A DNA stretch of 64,000 bases from Opitutales bacterium. Its GTDB lineage: Bacteria; Verrucomicrobiota; Verrucomicrobiia; Opitutales; JABSRG01. This document shows, one piece after another, positions 56,178 through 64,000 of the stretch. The notes beneath the pieces are model-generated. The model was not told where the DNA came from. It worked only from the letters and a program-made list of their open reading frames with translations, and made no database searches. Position 1 is the stretch's first letter, and each line of letters begins with the position of its first letter. Location: NCBI GenBank assembly GCA_028280845.1, contig JANQKZ010000019.1, forward strand, positions 1 to 64,000, read 5' to 3'. A program made the position numbers and the translations under genes.

Positions 56178-58497
56178 GGAAGCGACAGCTCAAGAGGTCA
56201 TCCGGACCCTAGTCATCGATGACAATCAGACCGATGTCCTGCTCCTGAAAGAGATGGGGCGCGACTTCACCCAAATCAAAATGAATCTGGAGAGTTTTTC
56301 GCTGCTCCAGGACGGTATCGCTTTTCTTAAGGAAAATGCGGTCGATATCCTCTTTCTCGATCTGAGCCTTCCCGATTCCTCCGGCCTTGACAGTCTTCTG
56401 GAAATCGTCGGTCTGGGTTTACGTTGTCCCATCATTGTTTTAACCGGCATGGTGGATCAGAATCTGGCCCGCGAAGCCGTTTCCCACGGGGCCCAGGACT
56501 ATCTCAACAAAGGTAAACTGACCCCTGTCCTTCTGGAACGTACTATTCGTTACGCCATAGAACGCCAGTTTTTCCAAGACCAGAGCCTGGAAAATCAGCG
56601 CAGGCTCACCCGGGCTCTGCAGGCCCTGCAAGAAGGCGTCTGGGAACTCGATCTGTCTACAAACCGGATTTATCTCAGCGAGACCCTGTTGGCTTTGTCG
56701 GGCAATGCTTCTCAATTGGAACAGAGGAGTAGACCGATTACCTTGTTCCGCTCTGTTCAGCCGGAAAACCGAGAAGACCTCAGCGAGTTCATGAAAGTCT
56801 TCTTCAAAAAAACCCGGAACATGGCCCAGAGAGAATTTCAATTGATCTCCCCTGACAAAAAGAAGACATGGGTCCGGCTGAGTGGGCGCTGTTTCCACCG
56901 CAATTCGCAAGGTAAGCCGGTTTTAATTACGGGAACCCTGGCAAACATCGAAGAGGAACGGATCTACCGGGAGGAACTCCACCTGCAGAGCACCGCCCTG
57001 CAGTCGGCGGCCAACGGTATTCTGATAACGGACCAGGACGGAGCCATCATCTGGTGCAACCAGGCTTTTATCAAACTTTACGAATACCCCATACATGAAA
57101 TACTGGGAAAGAATCCGCGAATGATTCAATCCGGTCTCATGCCGACAAAGTTTTTTGAATCCATGTGGAAAGACCTGCTCGCGGGTAAAGTCTGGCGGCA
57201 ATCGATTATCAACAAGACCCGGTCGGGCCGCCTGGTCCAGGCCGAGACCACCATTACCCCGATTAAGGACGAAAAGAATAGTATTTATCGCTTCATCGCC
57301 ATCTATAACGACATCACGGAAAAAAGCGATTTGCAGGAGCAGTTCTATCATGCTCAGCGCATGCAGGGACTGGGAACCCTGGCCAGCGGCGTGGCCCACG
57401 ACCTGAACAATATCTTGTCACCAATCTTGATCGGGACCGAGCTGCTCCTGCGGCAAAACCAGGACGAGCGAAACAAAAAATACCTCGATATCATAAACCG
57501 CGGTGCCCTCCGGGGTGCGGAAATCGTCAATCAGCTCCTGTCTTTTGCACGGGGAAACCCGGCTCAAAAATCCAGCTTCAGCATTATTCCGCTGGCCAAG
57601 GAGATGGTGAAAATGATGAAGGAAACCTTTCCCCGGAATATCTCGATCCAACTGAAAACCGAGAACCCGCTTCCCGATATCTTTGGCGATCCCTCACAGA
57701 TTGGCCAGGTCATATTAAATCTCGCGGTAAACGCCCGGGACGCCATGCCCCAGGGAGGAACGCTCTCCGTATGCTTGAAAACAGATGTTCCGGGACTCGG
57801 CCGGGAAGACGAACCGGCCTATAACGAAAAGCAGGAGATCTGTATCGAAGTTTCCGATACAGGAATCGGAATACCCGAGGATATTAAAGAGCGGATCTTC
57901 GAACCTTTTTTTACAACGAAAGTATCAGGAAAAGGTACCGGATTGGGATTGTCCACCGTTGCCGGCATTGTGAAAAACCATGGTGGGCTTGTGGCAGTCT
58001 CCTCGACTCCCGGACGGGGGAGCACCTTCTATGTCAGGATCCCGGCCCACGGAAGCGATACCCCTCCTCTTCCCAGGCCTTCGGATCCGGAAGACCTGCG
58101 CTCGGGAAATCACGAGGTGATCCTCATTGTTGATGATGAAATAGGGGTGCTCACTACGATCGAAGCGAGCATCCGCTCCTGGGGCTACCAAGCTGTGACC
58201 GCCCAATCCGGAGAAGAGGCCATGGATCTACTCTCCAGGTCCGGTCAGGATTTTGACCTGCTCATTACGGACTACGACATGCCCAAACCGTCCGGTATGG
58301 ATCTGCTTCGGTATGTCCAGAAAACCCACCAGGGGCTGCCATTCCTGCTCATCAGCGGAAGCGATGACCTGGAAGATGTTCAAGAGAAATTGGGAATCAC
58401 TTCGGAATACGTTCTGAAAAAACCATTCATCTCCCAACAACTGTTGGCCAAAATTGAGTCTTGCCTGAAATCGACCCGGAATCGGCCGACGCCCTGA
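56170..58497 (+). CDS. Hybrid histidine kinase REC-PAS-PAS-HisKA-HATPase-REC
   Basis: A 775-residue cytosolic kinase without TM helices. Residues 1-130 form a receiver (LVIDDNQ, phosphoacceptor Asp64 in ILFLDLSLPD, Lys in LNKGK). Two PAS domains follow (about 145-265 and 270-385; the second contains ITDQDGAIIWCNQAFIKLYEYP). The dimerisation helix has GTLASGVAHDLNNILSPIL with His410. The ATPase N, G1 and G2 boxes are VNARDAM, DTGIGIPED and GKGTGLGLS. A C-terminal receiver follows (DYDMPKPSG). Start at 56170, as the upstream small gene overlaps it. Confidence 0.88.
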   Translation: MNEEATAQEVIRTLVIDDNQTDVLLLKEMGRDFTQIKMNLESFSLLQDGIAFLKENAVDILFLDLSLPDSSGLDSLLEIVGLGLRCPIIVLTGMVDQNLAREAVSHGAQDYLNKGKLTPVLLERTIRYAIERQFFQDQSLENQRRLTRALQALQEGVWELDLSTNRIYLSETLLALSGNASQLEQRSRPITLFRSVQPENREDLSEFMKVFFKKTRNMAQREFQLISPDKKKTWVRLSGRCFHRNSQGKPVLITGTLANIEEERIYREELHLQSTALQSAANGILITDQDGAIIWCNQAFIKLYEYPIHEILGKNPRMIQSGLMPTKFFESMWKDLLAGKVWRQSIINKTRSGRLVQAETTITPIKDEKNSIYRFIAIYNDITEKSDLQEQFYHAQRMQGLGTLASGVAHDLNNILSPILIGTELLLRQNQDERNKKYLDIINRGALRGAEIVNQLLSFARGNPAQKSSFSIIPLAKEMVKMMKETFPRNISIQLKTENPLPDIFGDPSQIGQVILNLAVNARDAMPQGGTLSVCLKTDVPGLGREDEPAYNEKQEICIEVSDTGIGIPEDIKERIFEPFFTTKVSGKGTGLGLSTVAGIVKNHGGLVAVSSTPGRGSTFYVRIPAHGSDTPPLPRPSDPEDLRSGNHEVILIVDDEIGVLTTIEASIRSWGYQAVTAQSGEEAMDLLSRSGQDFDLLITDYDMPKPSGMDLLRYVQKTHQGLPFLLISGSDDLEDVQEKLGITSEYVLKKPFISQQLLAKIESCLKSTRNRPTP

Positions 58498-58502
58498 TTC
58501 TC

Positions 58503-59153
58503 TCAGGATCCTTCCCCATCGGAGACCAGGCCGTATTTCATGGCAAACCGTGTAAGCCCGGCTACGTCATGGATATCGAGTTTCTTCATGATATTCCAGC
58601 GATGCGTGTTGATGGTCCCTGTGCTGAGGTTCAAACGGTCCCCGATTTCTTTGGTTGAATGGCTTTCCGCGATAAGCTGCAAGACTCCTCTCTCGCGATC
58701 GGTCAATATATCCAGAGGCGAATTCACATCCGGATTCGCCAGAATCTCCCGAATGGCCAGAAGGGCCTTATTGCTGTAATAAGGTTGTCCGGATTCCGCC
58801 ATGTCCAGGGCCTTCTCCAAAACATCCAAACCGGAGTTCTTCTCGATAAAACTGTCAGCCCCAATACGTATCGCCTGGCGGATGATTTCAGACCGGCCCT
58901 GGCCGGTAAAAATAATCGCATAGGGGGGATCGTTCATGCCCTGCTTAAGGCGCCTTAGAATCTCCAAACCATTTTTCCCCGGGAGGTTAATGTCCAGAAT
59001 CACTATATCTGCGCCTTTGTTTTGGATGGCGCGATCGCCCTCCAGACCGTCATGATAAATGCCACTGATCTCTAAAAAGGGCCTGACCTCAATCACCCTG
59101 GACAACAGATCGGTCAAAATGACCTGGTCCTCCACAATAATCACACGTTTCAT
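58503..59153 (-). CDS. NarL/LuxR-type response regulator
   Basis: A 216-residue regulator. The receiver (1-120) has VIIVEDQ, the phosphoacceptor Asp in IVILDINLPGKNG, Thr in IIFTGQG and Lys in FIEKNSG. The C-terminal LuxR helix-turn-helix spans about 150-210 (LTDRERGVLQLIAESHSTKEIGDRLNLSTGTINTHRWNIMKKLDIHD). It converges on the kinase gene with five bases between stops. Probably the DNA-binding output for one of the neighbouring kinases. Confidence 0.9.
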   Translation of the reverse strand: MKRVIIVEDQVILTDLLSRVIEVRPFLEISGIYHDGLEGDRAIQNKGADIVILDINLPGKNGLEILRRLKQGMNDPPYAIIFTGQGRSEIIRQAIRIGADSFIEKNSGLDVLEKALDMAESGQPYYSNKALLAIREILANPDVNSPLDILTDRERGVLQLIAESHSTKEIGDRLNLSTGTINTHRWNIMKKLDIHDVAGLTRFAMKYGLVSDGEGS

Positions 59154-59474
59154 CGTTCTGCATTTTTCATTTAAAACAGAGGGAGAATCTTGTCACATCA
59201 AAAAACAGTTTTACCCACCCGCCCTGCTTCTCCTTGAACCCACCGGGCGGTTCCCGCATTCTCACACGATCAGGATTCGGAAGGCTCCCCGCTTATAGCT
59301 ATTCCAGCCTATGCCCTTTCGGAATTCTATTCTCTGGTAACATCTCCACGCGCTTTTCCAGCCTGGGAACCGAAAAGCGAGGGCTCCCAGACCTTAGGCG
59401 CTCTTCAGGAGCATCGTTTTAGCGGACGGGCAGTCGCATATATTTCAGCCTGGAGGTTGGCTGGAGACCCTCCC
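59154..59474. promoter_or_regulatory. Non-coding gap upstream of the NarL-type gene
   Basis: A 321-base stretch without a supported gene. CGCTTTTC...GAAAAGCG around 59352-59380 and CTGGGA...TCCCAG around 59363-59392 are overlapping inverted repeats, and CCGCCC...GGGCGG occurs around 59220-59250. Their function is unclear; they could end the receiver operon or form regulatory structures. Confidence 0.3.
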
Positions 59475-59849
59475 TCAGTTTCCCAGCTCTTCAATCTTAT
59501 CCAGGAGGTTTTGAATAGGAAAGGGTTTGGCCAGTATATCAATCGATCCCAAATCGCTGGCAGCCTCCAGGTAATACTTGGACACCCACTTGGTCCCTCC
59601 GGTCATGGCGATGATCCATTGATCCGGCTTCCTGGACAACATCTCCGAAATGATCTCGAAGCCTGTCTTTTCCGGCATCATGATGTCCGTCAGCACGAGG
59701 TCGAATGCCTCGCCCTCAAAGATATGAAGGGCTTCATCACCGTTCACTGCTTCTCTGACCTCAAACCCCTCCAACCTCAGAAACTCCACCAGACTATGAC
59801 GGAAGTCAAAGTTGTCATCCACAACCAGGATGGATCGAACTTTCATCAT
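59475..59849 (-). CDS. Single-domain response regulator
   Basis: A CheY-like receiver of 124 residues with no output domain. SILVVDDNFDFR, the phosphoacceptor Asp in DLVLTDIMMPEKTG, Thr in IIAMTGGTKW, and Lys in DILAKPFPIQ are intact. Start: two adjacent ATGs at 59849 and 59846, with GGGAGG just upstream; the second has better spacing. Last gene of the kinase-receiver-receiver operon. Confidence 0.88.
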   Translation of the reverse strand: MMKVRSILVVDDNFDFRHSLVEFLRLEGFEVREAVNGDEALHIFEGEAFDLVLTDIMMPEKTGFEIISEMLSRKPDQWIIAMTGGTKWVSKYYLEAASDLGSIDILAKPFPIQNLLDKIEELGN

Positions 59850-59862
59850 CAGCCTCCCTCTA

Positions 59863-60228
59863 TCAGGACAGTTCCCGGATCGCCTCGAACAGCTCTTCAA
59901 ATTTAAAGGGCTTTTTCAGGATTTTCCTGGCCCCGAACTCCTTGGCATACTCCAGGTAATCCGCATTGTGGGTCAGCCCGCCTCCCGACATGGCGATGAC
60001 CGGCTGGTTCGGGTTGTCCGCGATAATCTCCATGATCGTTTCAATTCCCTCTTTTTCCGGCATCACGATATCGGTCAGAATCAAATCGGGCTTCATTTCA
60101 CGATAACACATCAGCCCTTGTTGGCCATCTCGCGCCCCTACGACTGCATAACCTTCCAATTCAAGTACTTTTTTCAGTCCCGAACGGAACAGGTCCTCAT
60201 CGTCAATCACTAATATCGTTTTTATCAT
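59863..60228 (-). CDS. Single-domain response regulator
   Basis: A 121-residue receiver without an output domain: ILVIDDEDLFR, DLILTDIVMPEKEG with the phosphoacceptor Asp, PVIAMSGGG with the Ser in place of Thr, and KILKKPFKFE with Lys. It overlaps the kinase stop by four bases (ATGA) and precedes the 59475-59849 receiver by 13 bp, so two CheY-like proteins follow one kinase. Confidence 0.9.
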   Translation of the reverse strand: MIKTILVIDDEDLFRSGLKKVLELEGYAVVGARDGQQGLMCYREMKPDLILTDIVMPEKEGIETIMEIIADNPNQPVIAMSGGGLTHNADYLEYAKEFGARKILKKPFKFEELFEAIRELS

Positions 60229-62603
60229 GGGTTCACCTTTCTTGCACTGGACTGGGCCAGGGCCTGACTCAGCACTGATTCCATCTGGTCGAAGGTAAAG
60301 GGTTTCTTCAGAAAACCATCGAGATCATGCCCCTCCAAAGAATCCGCATCCACCTCACTACTGTAGCCCGAGATAAGGAGGATGGCAACAGTGCCCGATT
60401 GCTCGCGAATTTTCCGGGCTAGCTCCAGGCCGGACATCCCGGGCATGGTCTGATCCGTGATCACGGCTGCATAATCCCAGGGATTCTGCACAAACGCCTG
60501 GAGGCCCGCTTCACCATCGCTGCGGGTCACAACTTCATACCCCAGCTCCTCCAGAAGTAAGCCGGTGGTCAGGGCGACGTGATCCTCGTCATCTACAAGT
60601 AGCACTTTTCCACTTTTCAACACATCTTCCTCCGCTCGGTTCTTTCCATTATCTTCTTTGGAATGAGTCAATGGAAGAAAAATCCGAAAGCGAGTGCCTT
60701 CACCTTCACGACTGTCCACGGTAATCGATCCCTGGTGCCTTTTGATGATTCCATGAGCCACCGATAGGCCCAAACCGGTATTTTCTCCAAAAGGCCGTGT
60801 CGTAAAAAAGGGCTCAAAAACCCGGGAGACCACCTCGGAGCTCATGCCCTCTCCATTATCTGTGATTTCAACCAAAGCCCAATCCCTGGTTTCCACCTTT
60901 TCCGAAAGCGAGTTCGGCACCTCGGTAGACCCTATATGTTTCAACGAGATCGACAAACAGGGGCATTGCCCCTCGTCCATAGACCGCATCGCTTCCATTG
61001 CATTGGTTCCGATATTGGCCAGGGCTTGCTCCAGATCGGTAGCGTTGCCCATCACCGGAAATTCCTCTCCGGCTTTTTCCTCGAATTGGATTTGAAGCCA
61101 ACCCGGAAAAGAAGCCCGGAACAGATCCGCCGTGCTTTTCACCAATTCCCCCAAAGAGAGAGGGCTATGAAGAGAATCCGATTTCTGGCTGAAGGTCAGG
61201 ATCTGATCGACCAGACTTTTGGCGCGCTCCGAGGACAAGCTGATCCCCTCAAGGTCCTGTAGAACCGGATGATCCGGATCGCTCCTGCTGAGACGCCGAC
61301 CCGCCAATTCAACAAAGCCGTTGATGGCTGCCAGGATGTTGTTGAAATCATGGGCGATTCCCCCGGCGAGCCGCTCAAAGGTCTCCAGTTTCTGCCCCTG
61401 CCAGAAATTCCGCTCCAGCTCCAGGATCTCCAACTCATTGCGCTTCTGCTGCGAAATATCCTGGAATGCACCCACGAGCCGTATGCATTTTTTCTTTTCA
61501 AAGATAGGCTTTCCCGTGGAGCGCACCCACTTGATCACACCGTCTGCCGCCCGTATCTTGGCCTCAAATTCATAGGGCTCTCCCTTTTCAATGGCAGCCA
61601 TAACCGCCTTTTCGATCCTGGGCCGGTCCTCTTCCAGGTAAAACGCAATCGCTTCTTTCGACGACGTTGCCTCGTAGTTGTCCGCCACCCCATGGATTTC
61701 CCGCGTCATCTTGCTCCAGTAGAGCCTGAAAGGATCGAGGTCCAGCAGCCATGACCCCGCTTTTGAAAGGCGCTCCCCCATTTCCATGAGTTCCTTATCC
61801 AGCTGCGCCTGCATCTGAACCTGAACACGTTCTGAAACATCTTCCACCGCCCCCACCATCTTCAGAGGCTCACCCTGCTTGGAATACAGGGTCTTTCCGC
61901 AAACTCTCAGATACCGATAGGCCTCCTTAAAATCGCGAAAACGGATTTCCAGGTCAAACGGAGCCTTGTTCAGATAGTGAGCCCTCAGGGCCTTGCGAAA
62001 ACTCTCCCGGTCTTGGGGGTGAATCCGCTCATACAGCCGTCGAAAAGAGGGCTGAATGGTTCCCAATTCTATACTCAGCAGGGAATTCATCTGAGCCGAC
62101 CACCAGGGAGCGCTACCGGGAATGAGCGGCCATTCAAAGATTCCGTCATGAGAGGCCTCGCTCGCCATTTTAAGCCGCTCCTCGCTCGTTTTCAGGGCAG
62201 ACTCCGCTTCCTTGAGGCGGACCTCCGTTTTCAGTTCATCAATCACCCGCTGAAGAGAAGGAACGATTATATCCCGAAGTTCGGGCAGTTTGAAAAAGAA
62301 ATCCCTGGCCCCCCATTTCATAGCATCCAAAACCATATCGCCCCCTACTTTCGGGTCTGCCACAACAACAAAATGCGGTCGAATACCGGTTTTCCGAAGC
62401 CGGGGTAACACGCCCAGATCAAAACAACTGCGGTCAAAGATGTAGAGTATGAATAAGGATAACGGGTGCGAACGAAACCGATGGACCAGCTCTTCCTCAG
62501 TGGACACCCCCCGTAAAGGGTACCCCATACCCTCTACGATCGTGTTCAACTCCTGGCAAAGCGGTTCGTCGCAAACCCCCATGATAATTTCTAACTCGTC
62601 CAT
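60225..62603 (-). CDS. Hybrid histidine kinase with degenerate N-terminal receiver
   Basis: A 792-residue soluble kinase. The first 120 residues fold like a receiver but lack a clear acidic pocket (MDELEIIMGVCDEPLCQEL; phosphoacceptor region FILYIFDRSC), so it is probably a pseudo-receiver. Two or three PAS segments follow (about 145-390; IRAADGVIKWVRSTGKPIFE). HisKA is FERLAGGIAHDFNNILAAING (His near 410). The HATPase boxes are TNAMEAM, DNGEGMSSE and GENTGLGLSVAHG. A C-terminal receiver ends with ITDQTMPGMSG. Start at 62601-62603. Operon with two single-domain receivers. Confidence 0.88.
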   Translation of the reverse strand: MDELEIIMGVCDEPLCQELNTIVEGMGYPLRGVSTEEELVHRFRSHPLSLFILYIFDRSCFDLGVLPRLRKTGIRPHFVVVADPKVGGDMVLDAMKWGARDFFFKLPELRDIIVPSLQRVIDELKTEVRLKEAESALKTSEERLKMASEASHDGIFEWPLIPGSAPWWSAQMNSLLSIELGTIQPSFRRLYERIHPQDRESFRKALRAHYLNKAPFDLEIRFRDFKEAYRYLRVCGKTLYSKQGEPLKMVGAVEDVSERVQVQMQAQLDKELMEMGERLSKAGSWLLDLDPFRLYWSKMTREIHGVADNYEATSSKEAIAFYLEEDRPRIEKAVMAAIEKGEPYEFEAKIRAADGVIKWVRSTGKPIFEKKKCIRLVGAFQDISQQKRNELEILELERNFWQGQKLETFERLAGGIAHDFNNILAAINGFVELAGRRLSRSDPDHPVLQDLEGISLSSERAKSLVDQILTFSQKSDSLHSPLSLGELVKSTADLFRASFPGWLQIQFEEKAGEEFPVMGNATDLEQALANIGTNAMEAMRSMDEGQCPCLSISLKHIGSTEVPNSLSEKVETRDWALVEITDNGEGMSSEVVSRVFEPFFTTRPFGENTGLGLSVAHGIIKRHQGSITVDSREGEGTRFRIFLPLTHSKEDNGKNRAEEDVLKSGKVLLVDDEDHVALTTGLLLEELGYEVVTRSDGEAGLQAFVQNPWDYAAVITDQTMPGMSGLELARKIREQSGTVAILLISGYSSEVDADSLEGHDLDGFLKKPFTFDQMESVLSQALAQSSARKVNP

Positions 62604-63004
62604 GGGTATTCTCAATCCTGGTTATTCTAGCTGAATACCGCGGCGTTTGACTACGAGAAAATGGGAAGAGACACCAATAAAAGCTCGATGAAGTGCCGAG
62701 TGCCGTGGCATCAAGAGCCCAAACCTGTTTTTCGGAGAAAGCCATCGGCTCATACTATGAAAACGGGAACTCAAAATCAAAAAAACAGAGGGCCACCGCC
62801 AACCCAACCGGTATCCCGAAAGGGTCCGGTTCCAGCCTTGGGAGAAGCAACCTCCTCATGCTCATCGATACCCTCGGCCTGGTATAGAAAGATACTAAGG
62901 GATTCCAATGTTGCTATGGGAAAGACCAAGCGTATAGGTGGATCGCCTTTCAAAAGGAAAAGACGATTCTTCGATCAAATTCAGTATAGAAGGATCACAA
63001 GAGG
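62604..63004. other. Non-coding gap with terminator-like hairpin
   Basis: About 400 bases between the kinase and the exported peptidase-like gene. The frames in it are short and show no family resemblance. AACCGG (62806-62811) and CCGGTT (62826-62831) flank CCC-GAAA-GGG, forming a strong hairpin that could terminate the gene at 63005 (minus strand). I see nothing else. Confidence 0.35.
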
Positions 63005-63541
63005 CTACTCCGGGTAGACGACTTGCGCCTCCTCAAAACTATAGAAAGTAGCAAAGACAACCCCTATAAAATTTCCCTCGGTAACCAGGTCCGGGTCTGC
63101 CCTCGGGTTATTGATCCCTTTAACCATCCACCCGCGATGGGTTTTCTGCAACAGTTTGTGAACCACCTGCTCGCCCTGCCTATTTTGGTAGACCACATCC
63201 ATGCCCCGCGCCAAGGACTCATATGGCACCTGTTGAAGCACGACCACGGTTCCCTCACTGAGCACGGGTTCCATCGAGTTTCCGGTAATCTCACCAATAA
63301 GTAGATTTCCCTGCCGGCTCGAAATGACTCGAGCTGCCTTCATCACAGTAGAAGAATCCGTTACCCCCAATACCCCTGACGTGCTCGAGGCCTCCTCGAC
63401 GACTTCAACTTCATAACATCCCGAATGGATGATAGCCAGGATCAGGAAGCCGGGGATCCATAAAACCAATAACACGCTTCGGCAGGTGGAAGGAGTGGCT
63501 GATAAACGCAAAGAAAGCATGGCTGGCGCTAGTTGAATCAA
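63005..63541 (-). CDS. Exported S26/S24-fold serine peptidase-like protein
   Basis: A 178-residue protein with an N-terminal hydrophobic segment (about 23-39) followed by HSGC, a possible non-canonical lipobox. Residues 80-176 match the signal-peptidase/LexA fold: LIGEITGNSMEPVLSEGTVVVL carries the G-x-S-M-x-P nucleophile motif. MDVVYQNRQGEQVVHKLL places a His where the archaeal/ER-type (S26B) peptidases have theirs, and WMVKGINNPRADPDLVTEGNFIG is like their K-G-D-N-N region. If active, it would be a Ser/His peptidase outside the inner membrane rather than the usual in-membrane SPase. Start at 63541, or 63520 in the same frame. Confidence 0.65.
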   Translation of the reverse strand: MIQLAPAMLSLRLSATPSTCRSVLLVLWIPGFLILAIIHSGCYEVEVVEEASSTSGVLGVTDSSTVMKAARVISSRQGNLLIGEITGNSMEPVLSEGTVVVLQQVPYESLARGMDVVYQNRQGEQVVHKLLQKTHRGWMVKGINNPRADPDLVTEGNFIGVVFATFYSFEEAQVVYPE

Positions 63542-63794
63542 GGTTCATAGATTCCTTTGAGTTCCGTGTCGGCCTAAAAGTGATTGGAAATGAACTCCCT
63601 GAAAATACTGTCTGGCCGAGAGCGCTCTGGTTAAGGGGCCTCCAAGGCACACTCATAATAATAGATGATGTCATATTAAAGAAATCAATAACCCTCTCTC
63701 ATTATTGGTTTTAGTCCCTTCTCCAGGGTTTAATGATGAAATACCAGCAGCCGCGATGATATCTTAAGTTGCTGAAAACCATTAGGATAAGGGA
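63542..63794. promoter_or_regulatory. Divergent gap between two peptidase-like genes
   Basis: 253 bases between two divergently transcribed genes. TCATATTAAAG and TAATAATAG sequences could be promoter elements; no repeat is clear. No gene is supported. Confidence 0.25.
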
Positions 63795-64000
63795 ATGGGG
63801 AAACTTTCCTTACTCGCTCTTTTTACAATCCTTGTTTCTTCAACACTATCTGCGGGAAACTGGACACCCCATTCCCCTGCGACTGCAGGGTTTGTTCTGC
63901 TGCAAGCGGAAAACATTCAAAAACAAAACCCGGACTGGAGTATCTTTCGGGTTAAAGGTAACTCGATGAATCCATTTTTCGGAGAGCAATCCATTATTAT
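63795..64000 (+). CDS. Exported S24/S26-motif protein, partial (right edge)
   Basis: The first 68 codons of a gene that runs off the window, starting at the ATG at 63795-63797 with GATAAGGGA upstream (a Shine-Dalgarno-like AAGG). The signal peptide is MGKLSLLALFTILVSSTLSAG. The mature part ends with WSIFRVKGNSMNPFFGEQSI, the G-x-S-M-x-P serine-protease motif also found in the divergent gene at 63005-63541. Both are exported and share a promoter region. Confidence 0.65.
   Translation, partial: MGKLSLLALFTILVSSTLSAGNWTPHSPATAGFVLLQAENIQKQNPDWSIFRVKGNSMNPFFGEQSII

Noticed and set aside
62661-63017. 118-codon plus-strand frame between the kinase and the peptidase-like gene
   Set aside because: Basic, Pro/Lys/Ser-rich translation with no recognisable domain; overlaps the end of the peptidase-like gene.

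Overview
The window looks like a piece of chromosome from a marine or aquatic Gram-negative polysaccharide degrader, most likely Verrucomicrobiota (Opitutia/Puniceicoccales-like). This is inferred from the mix of Tat-exported Gfo/Idh/MocA oxidoreductases, sulfatases, GH13 amylases, a TonB-dependent receptor, Na+-solute symporters and a periplasmic nitrate reductase. No rRNA or other phylogenetic marker is present, so the placement is only probable.

Bases 1 to about 9,750 are a sedentary integron cassette array. It holds 15 cassettes, all read on the minus strand, separated by 14 attC-like sites (RYYYAAC ... imperfect inverted repeat ... GTTRRRY). Reading from the right, the cargo is a DUF4145/HEPN-like protein, a GNAT acetyltransferase, two membrane proteins that resemble conflict-system components, a two-gene cassette, a DUF1801 protein, an unknown protein, a toxin-antitoxin pair with a doubly frameshifted toxin, a small membrane protein, a VOC protein, a secreted fibre-like protein, an orotate phosphoribosyltransferase, a lipoprotein, a membrane protein and a second, near-duplicate VOC cassette cut by the window edge. 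No integrase lies at the attI-side (right) end of the array or anywhere in the following 54 kb, so the array is either a CALIN or has lost its integrase.

9.9-21.6 kb is a sugar-acid or small-molecule catabolic region. It contains a D-tartrate-dehydratase-type enolase superfamily member, an aldehyde dehydrogenase, a divergent SSS symporter, a DapA-family lyase, two paralogous Tat-exported TIM-barrel-like proteins flanking an amidohydrolase, and a DAACS dicarboxylate symporter. 21.7-27.0 kb adds a beta-helix protein, a Tat-exported oxidoreductase and a secreted LamG plus beta-propeller protein. 27.2-36.9 kb is a starch/maltodextrin utilisation locus: esterase, GH13 amylase, TonB receptor, MalQ and an MFS sugar carrier.

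38.6-49.2 kb is an anaerobic nitrate respiration island. A minus-strand napDA operon carries a NapB-like protein with four haem motifs, a NapF-like ferredoxin, YecH and a cupin. Divergent to it is a plus-strand operon with a tetrahaem cytochrome, a four-cluster Fe-S protein, an NrfD-type membrane protein, an Rrf2 regulator and a porin. The cytochrome/Fe-S/NrfD set probably replaces NapC or NapGH as quinol dehydrogenase. A 14-bp near-perfect inverted repeat sits in the shared promoter. Molybdenum-cofactor genes (mobA and a MOSC protein) follow.

49.3-55.7 kb returns to carbohydrate genes (oxidoreductase, second GH13, second sulfatase, AraC regulator). 55.9-62.6 kb is a cluster of hybrid histidine kinases and response regulators. 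At the right edge two divergent exported proteins both carry the GNSM(E/N)P motif of LexA/signal-peptidase-fold serine proteases.
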